From Nocardioides luteus (GTDB lineage Bacteria; Actinomycetota; Actinomycetes; Propionibacteriales; Nocardioidaceae), in the NCBI RefSeq assembly GCF_000960475.2, contig NZ_JZDQ02000026.1, forward strand, positions 1 to 64,000: DNA of 64,000 nt, written 5' to 3'. The number at the start of each line of letters is the position of its first letter. The stretch's first letter is position 1. The notes under the pieces are model-generated. The model saw only the letters and a program-made list of their open reading frames with translations. It had not been told where the DNA came from and did not search any database. Of the stretch, positions 24,643 through 32,816 are shown one piece after another. The position numbers and the translations under genes are program-made.

Positions 24643-25596
24643 ATGACCAGGCGACTCTCTCTCATCACTCCCTCCGGCCGACTCACCCTCGGCAACCTGC
24701 TCGGCGCGCTCCGGCCCATGGCCGCCACCGCCGACTCCTCGGCCTTCTACGGGCTCTCCGACCTGCACGCACTGACGCTGCCCCATGAACCGTCGGTGCT
24801 GCGTACGCGGACGGAGGAGATGGCCCTCCTCCTCATGGCCGCCGGCCTCGAACCGGCCACGTTGTTCATCCAGTCCCACGTCCCCGCGCACCGGTCGCTC
24901 AGCTATCTGCTCGAGTGCGTCGCGCACACCGGCGAGCTGGGCCGGATGATCCAGTTCAAGGAGAAGTCACGCCGCGTCGGGGCCTCGGTACGCGCCTCGC
25001 TCTTCACCTATCCGGTGCTGATGGCGGCCGACATCCTCCTCTACGGGGCCACCGAGGTGCCGGTCGGCGACGACCAGCGCCAGCACGTCGAGCTCGCCCG
25101 CGACATCGCGATCCGGTTCAACACGACGTACGGCCGGGTCTTCTCCGTCCCGCAGGCGGTGCATCCTGCGGCCGGCGCCCGGATCATGGACCTGGCCGAC
25201 CCGACCCGCAAGATGTCGAAGTCGGCCGGCGACCAGCACCCCGGGTCGATCTTCCTGCTGGACGAGCCTGATGTCGTACGTCGCAAGATCTCGCGCGCGG
25301 TCACCGACTCCGCCGGGGACGTCTCCCGCGATCCCGAGCGGCCGGGCGTGACCAACCTGATCGACATCCTCGAGGCCTGCGGCGGCTCTCCTGCCGGGCT
25401 GTCGGGCTACGGCGCCCTCAAGGCTGCGGTCACCGACGCCGTCATCGCCGAGCTCGAGCCGATCCAGAAGCGCTACCGCGAGCTGGCTTCCGACCGGACG
25501 TACGTCACGCAGGTGTACGCCGCGGGCGCCGAGCGGTGCCGCGAGGCGACCGCTCCGGTCCTGGCCGCGGCGGAGGCGGCGATCGGGCTGGCCTGA
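24643..25596 (+). CDS. trpS: Tryptophanyl-tRNA synthetase
   Basis: A 317-residue class I tRNA synthetase that charges tRNA-Trp. The HIGH-equivalent is TLGNLLGAL at 15-23, the KMSKS motif is exactly KMSKS at 190-194, and the family segments YPVLMAADILLY and VPVGDDQRQHVELARDI are present. Its size is normal for bacterial TrpRS. The attenuator upstream indicates induction when charged tRNA-Trp is low. I recall that in Streptomyces one of two TrpRS genes, an indolmycin-resistant one, is controlled this way; whether a second trpS exists here cannot be seen. Confidence 0.94.
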   Translation: MTRRLSLITPSGRLTLGNLLGALRPMAATADSSAFYGLSDLHALTLPHEPSVLRTRTEEMALLLMAAGLEPATLFIQSHVPAHRSLSYLLECVAHTGELGRMIQFKEKSRRVGASVRASLFTYPVLMAADILLYGATEVPVGDDQRQHVELARDIAIRFNTTYGRVFSVPQAVHPAAGARIMDLADPTRKMSKSAGDQHPGSIFLLDEPDVVRRKISRAVTDSAGDVSRDPERPGVTNLIDILEACGGSPAGLSGYGALKAAVTDAVIAELEPIQKRYRELASDRTYVTQVYAAGAERCREATAPVLAAAEAAIGLA

Positions 25597-25610
25597 GCGC
25601 GGCCGGCCCG

Positions 25611-25681
25611 TGTAACACGCTGTTCGTAGGACTTCTCGCCCCTTCAGACAGGGCGAGTAGTCCTACGAACGACGTGTTACA
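25611..25681. repeat. 71-bp TGTAACACG inverted-repeat element, copy 2
   Basis: Same length and ends as the copy at 10094-10164. The stem extends inward to GGACTTCTCGCCC / GGGCGAGTAGTCC, leaving only a short loop. It is the only hairpin between the convergent trpS and narK genes, so it probably ends both transcripts. Confidence 0.85.
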
Positions 25682-25696
25682 GCCGGGGCGGGCCGG

Positions 25697-27148
25697 TCAG
25701 ATCCGCACGTCGGCCAGCTCACCGACCCGCGCCCGCTGCGGACGCAGGTAGACCGCGAAGGTGACCAGCGCGCAGATGGCGTAGAAGATGGTGAAGGCGA
25801 TGAAGGCGGACTTGGTGGCGTCGAGCGGGTTGGTGACCCACGGGCTGTTGAAGGCGATCGGGATGAAGAAGCCGCCGATCGCACCGACGGCGCCGATGAT
25901 GCCGACCGCAGCGGAGGACTTCTTGGTCGCGCCGGCCAGCGCGGCCTCCCGCTCGGCGGTGCCCGGGGTGGTGGCCAGCTCGGCCTCGCGACGGAAGATC
26001 GCGGGAATCATCTTGTAGGTCGAGCCGTTGCCGATGCCGGTCGAGGCGAAGACCAGCATGAAGAAGCCCAGGAAGACCGGGAACCACGACTGGTTGTCGA
26101 ACGCGATCGCGGGCGTGGCGTCCGGGTTCGGGGTGAGCTGCATCAGCGTCCACAGCACCGCGAGAGTGAACACGACCATCCCGATGAACGCACCGAGCGT
26201 GACCTTCGCGCCGCCCCAGCGGTCGGCCAGCCAGCCGCCGAGCGGCCGCGTCGCGGAGCCGATCAGCGCGCCGAGGAAGGCGAAGTAGGCGAAGTAGATG
26301 CCGGTGCCGAGCGGCGCGGGCTCGGGCACCCAGAAGTTGAGCTTGATCAGCAGCGGCATCGCGGCGGAGTAGCCGATGAAGGAGCCGAAGGTGCCGATGT
26401 AGAGGAACGACATGATCCAGGTCTGCTTCGACTTCACCACCGAGAGCTGCTCCTTCGGCGAGGACTTCGCATCGGTGAGGTTGTCCATGAAGAAGTACGC
26501 CGCGATGACGCCCAGGACGGCCAGGCCGGCGTAGACGAAGGCGGCCCGCTCGAGGTGGATGCCGCCCTCGGAGGCCTTCACCAGGCCGAAGATCCCGGCG
26601 CCACCGACGATCACCGGCAGCAGGAACTGGATGAGCGCGACGCCCACGTTGCCGCCGGCGGCGTTCAGCCCGAGCGCCGCACCCTTCTTCGCGGAGGGGT
26701 AGAAGAAGTTGATGTTCGACATCGACGAGGCGAAGTTGCCGCCGCCGAGGCCGGCGGTGGCGGCGATCAGGCAGAAGGCCCAGTAGGGGGTGGAGGGCTG
26801 GGTGACGGCGTACGCGAAGCCGAGGGTCGGCACGAGCAGCAGGCCGGCCGACGCCATCGTCCAGTTGCGGCCACCGAACTTCGGCACCGCGAGGGTGTAG
26901 GGCACCCGCAGCAGCGAACCGATCAGGTTGGGCAGGGCGATCAGGAAGAAGAGCTGGCTCGGGGTGAACTCGAAGCCCTGCGCGACCAGGAAGGCCGAGG
27001 AGACCGACCAGATCAGCCAGACCGAGAATCCGAGATGCTCGGAGAAGATCGACCAGATCAGGTTGCGGCGGGCGGTCTTCGCCCCGGTTTCCTCCCAGAA
27101 GGTGGCGTCCTCCGGACGCCAGTCGTCAATCCAGTGGCGGCGGCTCAT
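25697..27148 (-). CDS. narK: NarK-type nitrate/nitrite MFS transporter
   Basis: A 483-residue major facilitator with about twelve membrane segments. Two nitrate-signature-like glycine-rich segments are present: GLGGGNFASSMSNINFFYP (near 142) and GIGNGSTYKMIPAIF (near 368). Together they are diagnostic of the NarK/NasA nitrate porter family. The N-terminus WIDDWRPEDATFWEE is typical of actinobacterial NarK. No nitrate or nitrite reductase gene is in the window, so whether it serves assimilation or respiration is open. It stands alone between two intergenic gaps. Confidence 0.92.
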   Translation of the reverse strand: MSRRHWIDDWRPEDATFWEETGAKTARRNLIWSIFSEHLGFSVWLIWSVSSAFLVAQGFEFTPSQLFFLIALPNLIGSLLRVPYTLAVPKFGGRNWTMASAGLLLVPTLGFAYAVTQPSTPYWAFCLIAATAGLGGGNFASSMSNINFFYPSAKKGAALGLNAAGGNVGVALIQFLLPVIVGGAGIFGLVKASEGGIHLERAAFVYAGLAVLGVIAAYFFMDNLTDAKSSPKEQLSVVKSKQTWIMSFLYIGTFGSFIGYSAAMPLLIKLNFWVPEPAPLGTGIYFAYFAFLGALIGSATRPLGGWLADRWGGAKVTLGAFIGMVVFTLAVLWTLMQLTPNPDATPAIAFDNQSWFPVFLGFFMLVFASTGIGNGSTYKMIPAIFRREAELATTPGTAEREAALAGATKKSSAAVGIIGAVGAIGGFFIPIAFNSPWVTNPLDATKSAFIAFTIFYAICALVTFAVYLRPQRARVGELADVRI

Positions 27149-27313
27149 GTGGGCTCCTCAGATGCGGACAGTCGGCGAGATATCACCCACGATCACCAGC
27201 CCAGGTTTCAACAGCCGCCAACCCTGGCATGCGAGACCGTCAACTTCCGCTCACGGCCTCACAGTTCTCACAGCCTCACTCCGAGCTCACGTCGAGCCGC
27301 CGCCCTGCGATCC

Positions 27314-28771
27314 TCAGCCCAGGTAACGCTCCCAGGGGCCGGTGATGGCCAGGGTGTAGCCGGGGTCCTGCATGTTGACGAAGAGCACCTTGCCGTCGGG
27401 CGAGAAGCAGGGGCCGCAGAACTCGGAGTCGTTCAGGTCGTTGCGGGCGATGGCGTACGCCGGGCCACCCGGGAACGCGCCGAGCACGTGCGAGGCGCCG
27501 GTGCCGTCCTCGGCGAGCACCAGCGAGCCCCAGGGGGTGACGGTGACGTTGTCGGGGCCGTCGAAGGTGAGGTCGGTGTACTTCGGCGCCGGGGCGTCGT
27601 CCTCGGACTGCGTCTGGTGCGGGAAGTACGTCACCAGCTGGATCGTCTCGGCCCGGTAGTCGTAGAACCACACCATGCCGTCGTGAGGCGTGGCGTCGGC
27701 GGGCAGGTCACCCTCCTCCCAGGCGTAGGAGTTGACCACGTAGACGCCCTCGTCGGTGCCCCACACGCCCTCGAACTTCTTGCCCCGGGTGATCTCGCCG
27801 TCGGCGAACTGCTCACGGGTCTGGGTCTCCTGCGCGTCCCGCTCGGGGACCGTCTTCCACTTCACCTTGAACGGACGGCCGATCTGCGCCGAGGTCAGGT
27901 AGGCGACGTCGGGCAGCACGGAGCCGTCGTCGAGGACGATCGCCATCGCGCCGAGCTCACCGGCGTCCGCCGCGAGCTCCGTGCAGACACCCGGGCCGAG
28001 CACGACACCCTTCGGCGCGGTCCAGCGGTAGAAGAGGCCGTTGGGCCCGCTGGCGTCCTCGGAGAGGAAGACCTTGGTGCGCGTCGGGTCGATCGCCAGC
28101 GCCTCGTGCTTGTAGCGACCGAAGGCCTTGATCGGGCGCGGGTCGGCCGAGCCGTCGGCCCAGACCTCGAAGACGTAGCCGTGGTCCTTCTCATAGACGC
28201 CCTTGCTGCCGTCCTCGCCCTCCCACTCGTCACCGGCATCGTCGACGGTCTCCTCGCAGGTCAGCCAGGTCCCCCACGGGGTCGGGCCACCGGCGCAGTT
28301 GGTGGACGTGCCGGAGATCGCGACGTGCTCACCGAAGTTGGCACCGCCCGCGTCGGTGGTGATCACCGTGCAGCCGCCCGCGGGCGCGCCCGGGTCGTAG
28401 ACGGTGCCCTCGACGTGCGGGACAGGTACGCCCTCGCCGGGCTCGATCTCGTGGTTCTGGATCAGCGTGTAGCGCCCGCGCCTGCCGCCGAGCACCATCA
28501 TCCCGTCGTGGTTGGACGGCGTCTTCTCCCCCGTCTTCAGGGTCGTCTCGCCGGCGGAGGTGACGATGGCGTACGAGAAGCCCTCGGCCAGCGCGAGGAT
28601 CCCCTTCGGGTCGTCGACGAGCGGCGGGAACGGCTCGCGGGCGCGCCTGCGACCGGGGGTGCCGGGTCGAGCGGGCTTCGCCTCGGCAAGAGCGGGAACG
28701 GCGCCGGCGACAGCCAGGCCGACCCCGGCCGCGGCGCCACCGGTGAGCAGGGAGCGTCGAGTTGCGGACAT
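27314..28771 (-). CDS. PhoX-type (DUF839) secreted phosphatase
   Basis: A 485-residue exported protein. The N-terminus has a twin-arginine signal (TRRSLLTGG followed by an Ala-rich core to about residue 32). The body matches the PhoX/DUF839 beta-propeller family: DGMMVLGG, LIQNHEIEPGE, CAGGPTPWGTWLTCEET and DNVTVTPWGSLVLAEDG are typical. The family hydrolyses phosphomonoesters with iron and calcium, and folding before Tat export fits metal loading. GAGGAG precedes the ATG at 28771. No clear Pho box is visible upstream. Confidence 0.88.
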   Translation of the reverse strand: MSATRRSLLTGGAAAGVGLAVAGAVPALAEAKPARPGTPGRRRAREPFPPLVDDPKGILALAEGFSYAIVTSAGETTLKTGEKTPSNHDGMMVLGGRRGRYTLIQNHEIEPGEGVPVPHVEGTVYDPGAPAGGCTVITTDAGGANFGEHVAISGTSTNCAGGPTPWGTWLTCEETVDDAGDEWEGEDGSKGVYEKDHGYVFEVWADGSADPRPIKAFGRYKHEALAIDPTRTKVFLSEDASGPNGLFYRWTAPKGVVLGPGVCTELAADAGELGAMAIVLDDGSVLPDVAYLTSAQIGRPFKVKWKTVPERDAQETQTREQFADGEITRGKKFEGVWGTDEGVYVVNSYAWEEGDLPADATPHDGMVWFYDYRAETIQLVTYFPHQTQSEDDAPAPKYTDLTFDGPDNVTVTPWGSLVLAEDGTGASHVLGAFPGGPAYAIARNDLNDSEFCGPCFSPDGKVLFVNMQDPGYTLAITGPWERYLG

Positions 28772-28908
28772 GGGTTGAACTCCTCGGAGCTTCGTAGGGG
28801 AACCCGTGACAGGTCTCAGCCCTTTACCCAAGCCACTCCGCAACACCTGCACGCCCGCCCGAGGTGAACCTCAGGCGACGGCACCGTGAAACGTACGCCG
28901 GCGGCGCC

Positions 28909-29091
28909 TCAGGCCGCCCGGAACAGACCGGACAGGCCGGACCGGCCGGCTCTCCGCGCGGCGCCGGAACCACCGCTTTCCCACGCGTGTCCACACCTGC
29001 AGCACATCAGCCGCCGGCGGCCCCCCGCCGAACGCGAGAGAACCCGGATCTCCTCGTCTTCGGTGCACGTGGCACACATAGCCGAAGTCAT
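28909..29091 (-). CDS. Small zinc-ribbon protein
   Basis: A 60-residue protein with two Cys pairs, C6-x-x-C9 and C30-C31-x-C33 in CCRCGHAWES, spaced as in a zinc ribbon, then a basic Gly/Arg-rich tail. GAGGAG lies 8 bases upstream of the ATG at 29091. I do not recognise a named family; a nucleic-acid-binding or regulatory role is possible. It lies between the 5'-nucleotidase and PhoX genes on the same strand. Confidence 0.65.
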   Translation of the reverse strand: MTSAMCATCTEDEEIRVLSRSAGGRRRLMCCRCGHAWESGGSGAARRAGRSGLSGLFRAA

Positions 29092-29174
29092 CGAGTGAAC
29101 TCCTCGCACTTCTCAAGTGAACAGAACCTGTACAACTCTCCCCAGGGTGACATACGCGAGGGCCCGCCCACCAG

Positions 29175-29203
29175 ATGAGCACTTCCTGTGGGTGAACTGT
29201 CAA
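29175..29203 (-). promoter_or_regulatory. Candidate promoter of the zinc-ribbon gene
   Basis: On the minus strand a perfect TTGACA (29203-29198) is 17 bases from GCTCAT (29180-29175). It lies just past the 5'-nucleotidase stop codon and about 85 bases upstream of the zinc-ribbon start. The -10 is weak. Confidence 0.35.
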
Positions 29204-29206
29204 GCG

Positions 29207-30187
29207 CTATTGACCAGCGGGAACGTCGTCCGCGTTGGCCACACCGTAGGGGATGTGCACCCCGGCGATCGACTCGACCGCCTCGTCCAGGTGAGTGGTC
29301 TGGTCGTCGAAGAAGATCAGCGGGCGGAGCACTTCGAGCACCCGCACCTTGTCCACGCCACCCAGGAAGAACGCCTCGTTGACGTGGACGTCCCAGGACT
29401 GCAGCGACCGGATCGCCCGCTCGTGCGCCGGGGCGCCGCGGGCGGTGACCAGCGCGATCCGCAGCCGTGGCTCGTAGTCCGGGTCCTCGAGGCGGCGCTG
29501 CTCCTCGATCTGCTGGATCAGGTTGAGGTCGCGCAGCAGCGGCTGCAGCGGCCCGGGCGCGAGCGGCTCGCTCTTCCGGCTCGCCTCGTAGGCCCGATAC
29601 CTCTCGATCCCCTCCTCGCGGAAGACCCGCTCGGAACCGTCGTCGGCGAGCACGCCGTCGAAGTCGAAGGCCACGACCACGGAGCGGTCGGTGTCGTCGT
29701 ACGTCGCCGCCGACGGCAGCACATGACCGGCCGGGAAGCCCTCGCGGTTGGCCGCGATGACGTCGTCGCGGTTGCCGCTCAGGAACAGTGACATCCCGAG
29801 CGCGCCGATGTAGCGGTGGGGCGAGCGGCCCTGGGTGAACACGGCCCGGGTCATCGGCAGGCCGTGGTGCTCGATCGAGCGCATCACCCGCAGCCCGGTG
29901 CTGGGATCGTTGCGCGAGACCACGATCACCTCGACGAGGCCGTCGTCGACGTCGGCGGCCAGGTCGTTGAGGCTCAGCAGCCGTTTGATGAACGGGAACG
30001 CGACGCCTGGTCGGAGCGGGTCGTCGATGCGCTCGTCCTGGTAGCGGCGGTAGGCCTCCTCGCCGTGCTCGCGGAAGTAGGCGTCCGACTCGGTCAGGTC
30101 GAAGAGCGCGCTCGACGCGATCCCGACGACCAACCGGTCACTCAGCTCGTATCCCACGCCTGGCAACCTACCGCTCACCTCCGACAT
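29207..30187 (-). CDS. 5'-nucleotidase (cytosolic 5'-nucleotidase 1A-like family)
   Basis: A 326-residue protein resembling the 5_nucleotid family: LVVGIASSALFDLTESDAYF at the start, FIKRLLSLN near 65, VVSRNDPSTGLRVMRSIEHHGL near 90, the HAD-like nucleophile segment VVAFDFDGVLADDGSE near 170, and LVTARGAPAHERAIRSLQSW. The family removes phosphate from nucleoside monophosphates in the cytoplasm. The ATG at 30187 gives the usual N-terminus; upstream in-frame sequence lacks similarity. The gene stands alone, transcribed away from the iron permease-like pair. Confidence 0.87.
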   Translation of the reverse strand: MSEVSGRLPGVGYELSDRLVVGIASSALFDLTESDAYFREHGEEAYRRYQDERIDDPLRPGVAFPFIKRLLSLNDLAADVDDGLVEVIVVSRNDPSTGLRVMRSIEHHGLPMTRAVFTQGRSPHRYIGALGMSLFLSGNRDDVIAANREGFPAGHVLPSAATYDDTDRSVVVAFDFDGVLADDGSERVFREEGIERYRAYEASRKSEPLAPGPLQPLLRDLNLIQQIEEQRRLEDPDYEPRLRIALVTARGAPAHERAIRSLQSWDVHVNEAFFLGGVDKVRVLEVLRPLIFFDDQTTHLDEAVESIAGVHIPYGVANADDVPAGQ

Positions 30188-30268
30188 CGGGTGGCGGCGT
30201 GTGCGGATGACGTGTGGGTATGAAGAGGCCTGAATCGGGTACCGGAGCGCTCGGCCTAGGAGGTAGTG

Positions 30269-30727
30269 ATGTCGACGAGCGAGCGCGAGCAGCACTTCGA
30301 ACGGGAAGGCTCCGAGGGGTCACGTCACAGCGACGCGAAGACGATGCCCTCGGAGGTCACGAGCCGGGTCGGGATCTTCGACCGCTTCGCCACGCACGCG
30401 AGCACGTTCGTGTCGCGGGCATGGTTCTTCGTGATGTGCGTGCTTCTCGTGGTGATCTGGGCACCGTCCATCGTCGTGCTGCCCGATGTGGACACCTGGC
30501 AGCTGATCATCAACACGGCGACCACGATCGTCACCTTCCTGCTGGTGGCGCTTCTGCAGAACACCCAGAAGCGAGCCGACGACGCCGTTCAGCACAAGCT
30601 CAACGCCATCGCGGAGGGGCTCTCCGACCTGATGGGGCGACTGGCCCGCGACCACCCGGACCTCGGTGACGACCGCGACGAGCTGCGGCAGGCGGTGGGT
30701 CTCGAGGAACGGGAGAGCGCGGAATGA
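30269..30727 (+). CDS. Low-affinity iron permease family membrane protein (first of pair)
   Basis: A 152-residue protein with two membrane segments (about 47-68 and 77-95) after a charged N-terminus, and an acidic tail. The pattern TTIVTFLLVALLQNTQKRADDAVQHKLN matches bacterial members of the low-affinity iron permease family; iron transport itself is unproven for these. The AGGAGG just upstream favours ATG 30269 over an adjacent GTG at 30266. It overlaps the next gene by ATGA. Confidence 0.82.
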   Translation: MSTSEREQHFEREGSEGSRHSDAKTMPSEVTSRVGIFDRFATHASTFVSRAWFFVMCVLLVVIWAPSIVVLPDVDTWQLIINTATTIVTFLLVALLQNTQKRADDAVQHKLNAIAEGLSDLMGRLARDHPDLGDDRDELRQAVGLEERESAE

Positions 30728-31098
30728 CCCGCCTCGAGCAGGAGACGCCCCACTACGTACGCGACCGCTTCTCCGCCGCTGCCCACGTGCTGGCCGGCGT
30801 GGCCGGGTCGGCCTGGGCCAGCGGGATCAGCATGGTGGTCGTCGCAGGCCTGCTGATCGCGGGCCTGGTCACCGCGTTCGCGCCGTGGTGGCACAGTCTC
30901 GTCTACGCGACCGGCTCCATCGTCAGCCTGCTGGTGCTCTTCAGCATCCAGCACACCACCAACCGGCAGACCAAGGCGATCCTGCTCAAGCTCGACCAGC
31001 TGGTCGAGGGCGTCGAGGGCGCGGACAACGACGTCATCGGGATGGAGGACCGCGACCTGGAGGACCAGGAGCACATCCGGCACCGGCACCAGCGGTAG
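30724..31098 (+). CDS. Low-affinity iron permease family membrane protein (second of pair)
   Basis: A 124-residue paralogue of the preceding protein: two membrane segments (about 31-52 and 57-78), then IQHTTNRQTKAILLKLDQL, which lines up with LQNTQKRADDAVQHKLNAI in the first protein. ATGA coupling suggests the two are made together and may form a mixed complex. The C-terminal tail is rich in Glu, Asp and His. The substrate is not evident. Confidence 0.8.
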   Translation: MTRLEQETPHYVRDRFSAAAHVLAGVAGSAWASGISMVVVAGLLIAGLVTAFAPWWHSLVYATGSIVSLLVLFSIQHTTNRQTKAILLKLDQLVEGVEGADNDVIGMEDRDLEDQEHIRHRHQR

Positions 31099-31122
31099 CC
31101 GGCGGCCGACCCGACGATGACG

Positions 31123-31596
31123 TCAGTCCGCGTTGGTGACGCGGAGGAACTCCTGGACGTCGAAGACGGCGCGGAAGACGCCGGCTGCCTTGGGGAGCAG
31201 GGGCGCGACCTCGGCGTAGGAGACGATCCGCGGGTCGGTGACGCGGTGCTCGACGCCGTCGTAGACGATCGTGGCCGACTTGGCGGCCAGGACGTTCTGC
31301 GCCCAGTCGACCTTCGAGGTGTAGGGCAGATTGATCACGAAGCCGTCGGGCGTCGGGAACGGGGTCACCGGGGTGGCGTACTGCTTGCCGCTGGCCCGGC
31401 CGACGTGGAGGACGACGCCGTTGGTGGCGCCTTCCGTGCCGGCGGTCTTGAGGGCCTCGGAGGCGAAACGCTTCGAGAAGGCACGGATCCGGTCCTGCAG
31501 CCACGGCGACTTGTTGCGCATGCCGATCACGAAGGCGGCGCCCGCACCCGCTACGCCGACAGCCAGCAGACCCGGGATCACTCGACTCAATCGCAT
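31123..31596 (-). CDS. Nitroreductase/deazaflavin (F420)-type oxidoreductase
   Basis: A 157-residue split-barrel protein of the actinobacterial deazaflavin-dependent nitroreductase family. An N-terminal hydrophobic segment (about 6-25) may anchor it to the membrane. The barrel motif LHVGRASGKQYATPV then NLPYTSKVDWAQNV is typical. F420 binding is inferred from family; the substrate is unknown. The start is 6 bases from a TAGGTT -10 element, implying a leaderless mRNA. It converges with the permease pair across only 24 bases. Confidence 0.83.
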   Translation of the reverse strand: MRLSRVIPGLLAVGVAGAGAAFVIGMRNKSPWLQDRIRAFSKRFASEALKTAGTEGATNGVVLHVGRASGKQYATPVTPFPTPDGFVINLPYTSKVDWAQNVLAAKSATIVYDGVEHRVTDPRIVSYAEVAPLLPKAAGVFRAVFDVQEFLRVTNAD

Positions 31597-31602
31597 GCCG
31601 CA

Positions 31603-31608
31603 AACCTA
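31603..31608 (-). promoter_or_regulatory. -10 element of the deazaflavin oxidoreductase gene
   Basis: TAGGTT on the minus strand, 6 bases before the ATG at 31596; no ribosome binding site fits in between. Confidence 0.45.
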
Positions 31609-31700
31609 CCTCGCACACCTGCGGCGGCTCGGGTGACAGATAGCGTGGGCGCCGTCACACTGGAGGCCTCGGCCGAACCACTGGCGAGGAAGGAGCACGG

Positions 31701-32816
31701 ATGCGGCGCTGGCTGCGCACCTCCTCGGGCACCCACCTGGGCACGGAAGCCGACCGGGCGACCTTCCGTACGCTCCACAACGCCTCGCTGGCGAGCCCCG
31801 CGCTGCGTGGCGGGCTGACCGTCGACAGCGCCGAGCGGGCCGCGCCTCATCTGCAGGCGCTCCTGGCCGCGCCGGCGCTCGCGATCACCGACACCGACGG
31901 GCTGCTCGCCTGGGAGGGCATCGGCACCCACCACCAGGACCACGTGGGCAAGCTGGCCGAGGCGACGCTCGAGCGCGGCGCGACCCGGTTCTACGACCGG
32001 GTCGACCTCGAGTGCGGCCAGGCGGGCTGCCCGCTGCACTCCGCCGTGGTCAGCCCGCTGGTCGTCGAGGACCACCTGGTCGGCACGCTGCAGGCGTACG
32101 CCCCGGACACCTCGGCGATGATGGTCCGTGCCACCGACGAGGTCGCGACCTGGGTCTCCGGCCAGCTCGAGCTCGCCGAGCTCGACGCGTCGCGGCGGCG
32201 CCTGATGGAGGCAGAGGTCCGCGCGCTGCGCGCGCAGATCAGCCCCCATTTCATCTACAACTCGCTGGGGGCGATCGCCAGCTTCGTACGCACGGATCCG
32301 GAGCGTGCCCGCGAGCTGCTGCTGGAGTTCGCGGACTTCACCCGCTACTCGTTCCGGACCCATGGCGAATACACGACGCTGTCCGAGGAGCTCCGCTCCG
32401 TGGAGCGCTATCTCCTCCTGGAGCAGGCCCGGTTCGGCGAACGGCTCTCGGTGAGGCTGTCGGTGGCGCCCGAGGTGCTGCCGATCGCGGTGCCGTTCCT
32501 GTGCCTGCAGCCGCTCGTCGAGAACGCCGTACGCCACGGCCTGGCCGACGCCCAGACCGGCCACATCTCCATCCGCGCGGCCGACAGCGGCACCGAGTGC
32601 GTCATCGAGGTCGAGGACGACGGCGCCGGCGAAGACCCCGAGAAGGTCCGCAACGCGCTGGCCGGCGGAGCCGACTCCGTCGGGCTCGGCAACGTCGACG
32701 CCCGGCTCCGCAACGCCTACGGCGACGACTACGGTCTGGTCGTCGAGACCGCGCCCGGCGCCGGCACGAAGGTCATCCTCAGAATCCCGAAGTTCGCTCC
32801 AGGAGTGCACACATGA
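31701..32816 (+). CDS. LytS-type sensor histidine kinase
   Basis: A 371-residue kinase without membrane segments. Residues about 40-155 form a GAF-like sensor domain containing a CGQAGC pair (Cys105, Cys110) that could bind a metal or sense redox. The His_kinase domain holds phospho-acceptor His183 in AQISPHFIYNSLG, and the ATPase domain follows with PLVENAVRHGL and GVGLGN-like turns. AAGGAG precedes the ATG. It overlaps the LytR-type regulator by ATGA, and its position before an SSS symporter suggests it senses a carboxylate or its metabolic effect. Confidence 0.9.
   Translation: MRRWLRTSSGTHLGTEADRATFRTLHNASLASPALRGGLTVDSAERAAPHLQALLAAPALAITDTDGLLAWEGIGTHHQDHVGKLAEATLERGATRFYDRVDLECGQAGCPLHSAVVSPLVVEDHLVGTLQAYAPDTSAMMVRATDEVATWVSGQLELAELDASRRRLMEAEVRALRAQISPHFIYNSLGAIASFVRTDPERARELLLEFADFTRYSFRTHGEYTTLSEELRSVERYLLLEQARFGERLSVRLSVAPEVLPIAVPFLCLQPLVENAVRHGLADAQTGHISIRAADSGTECVIEVEDDGAGEDPEKVRNALAGGADSVGLGNVDARLRNAYGDDYGLVVETAPGAGTKVILRIPKFAPGVHT

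Noticed and set aside
26555..28867. 770-codon plus-strand open frame
   Set aside because: Runs opposite narK and the PhoX-type gene; Arg/Gly/Val-rich with no recognisable motif. High GC removes stop codons in shadow frames.
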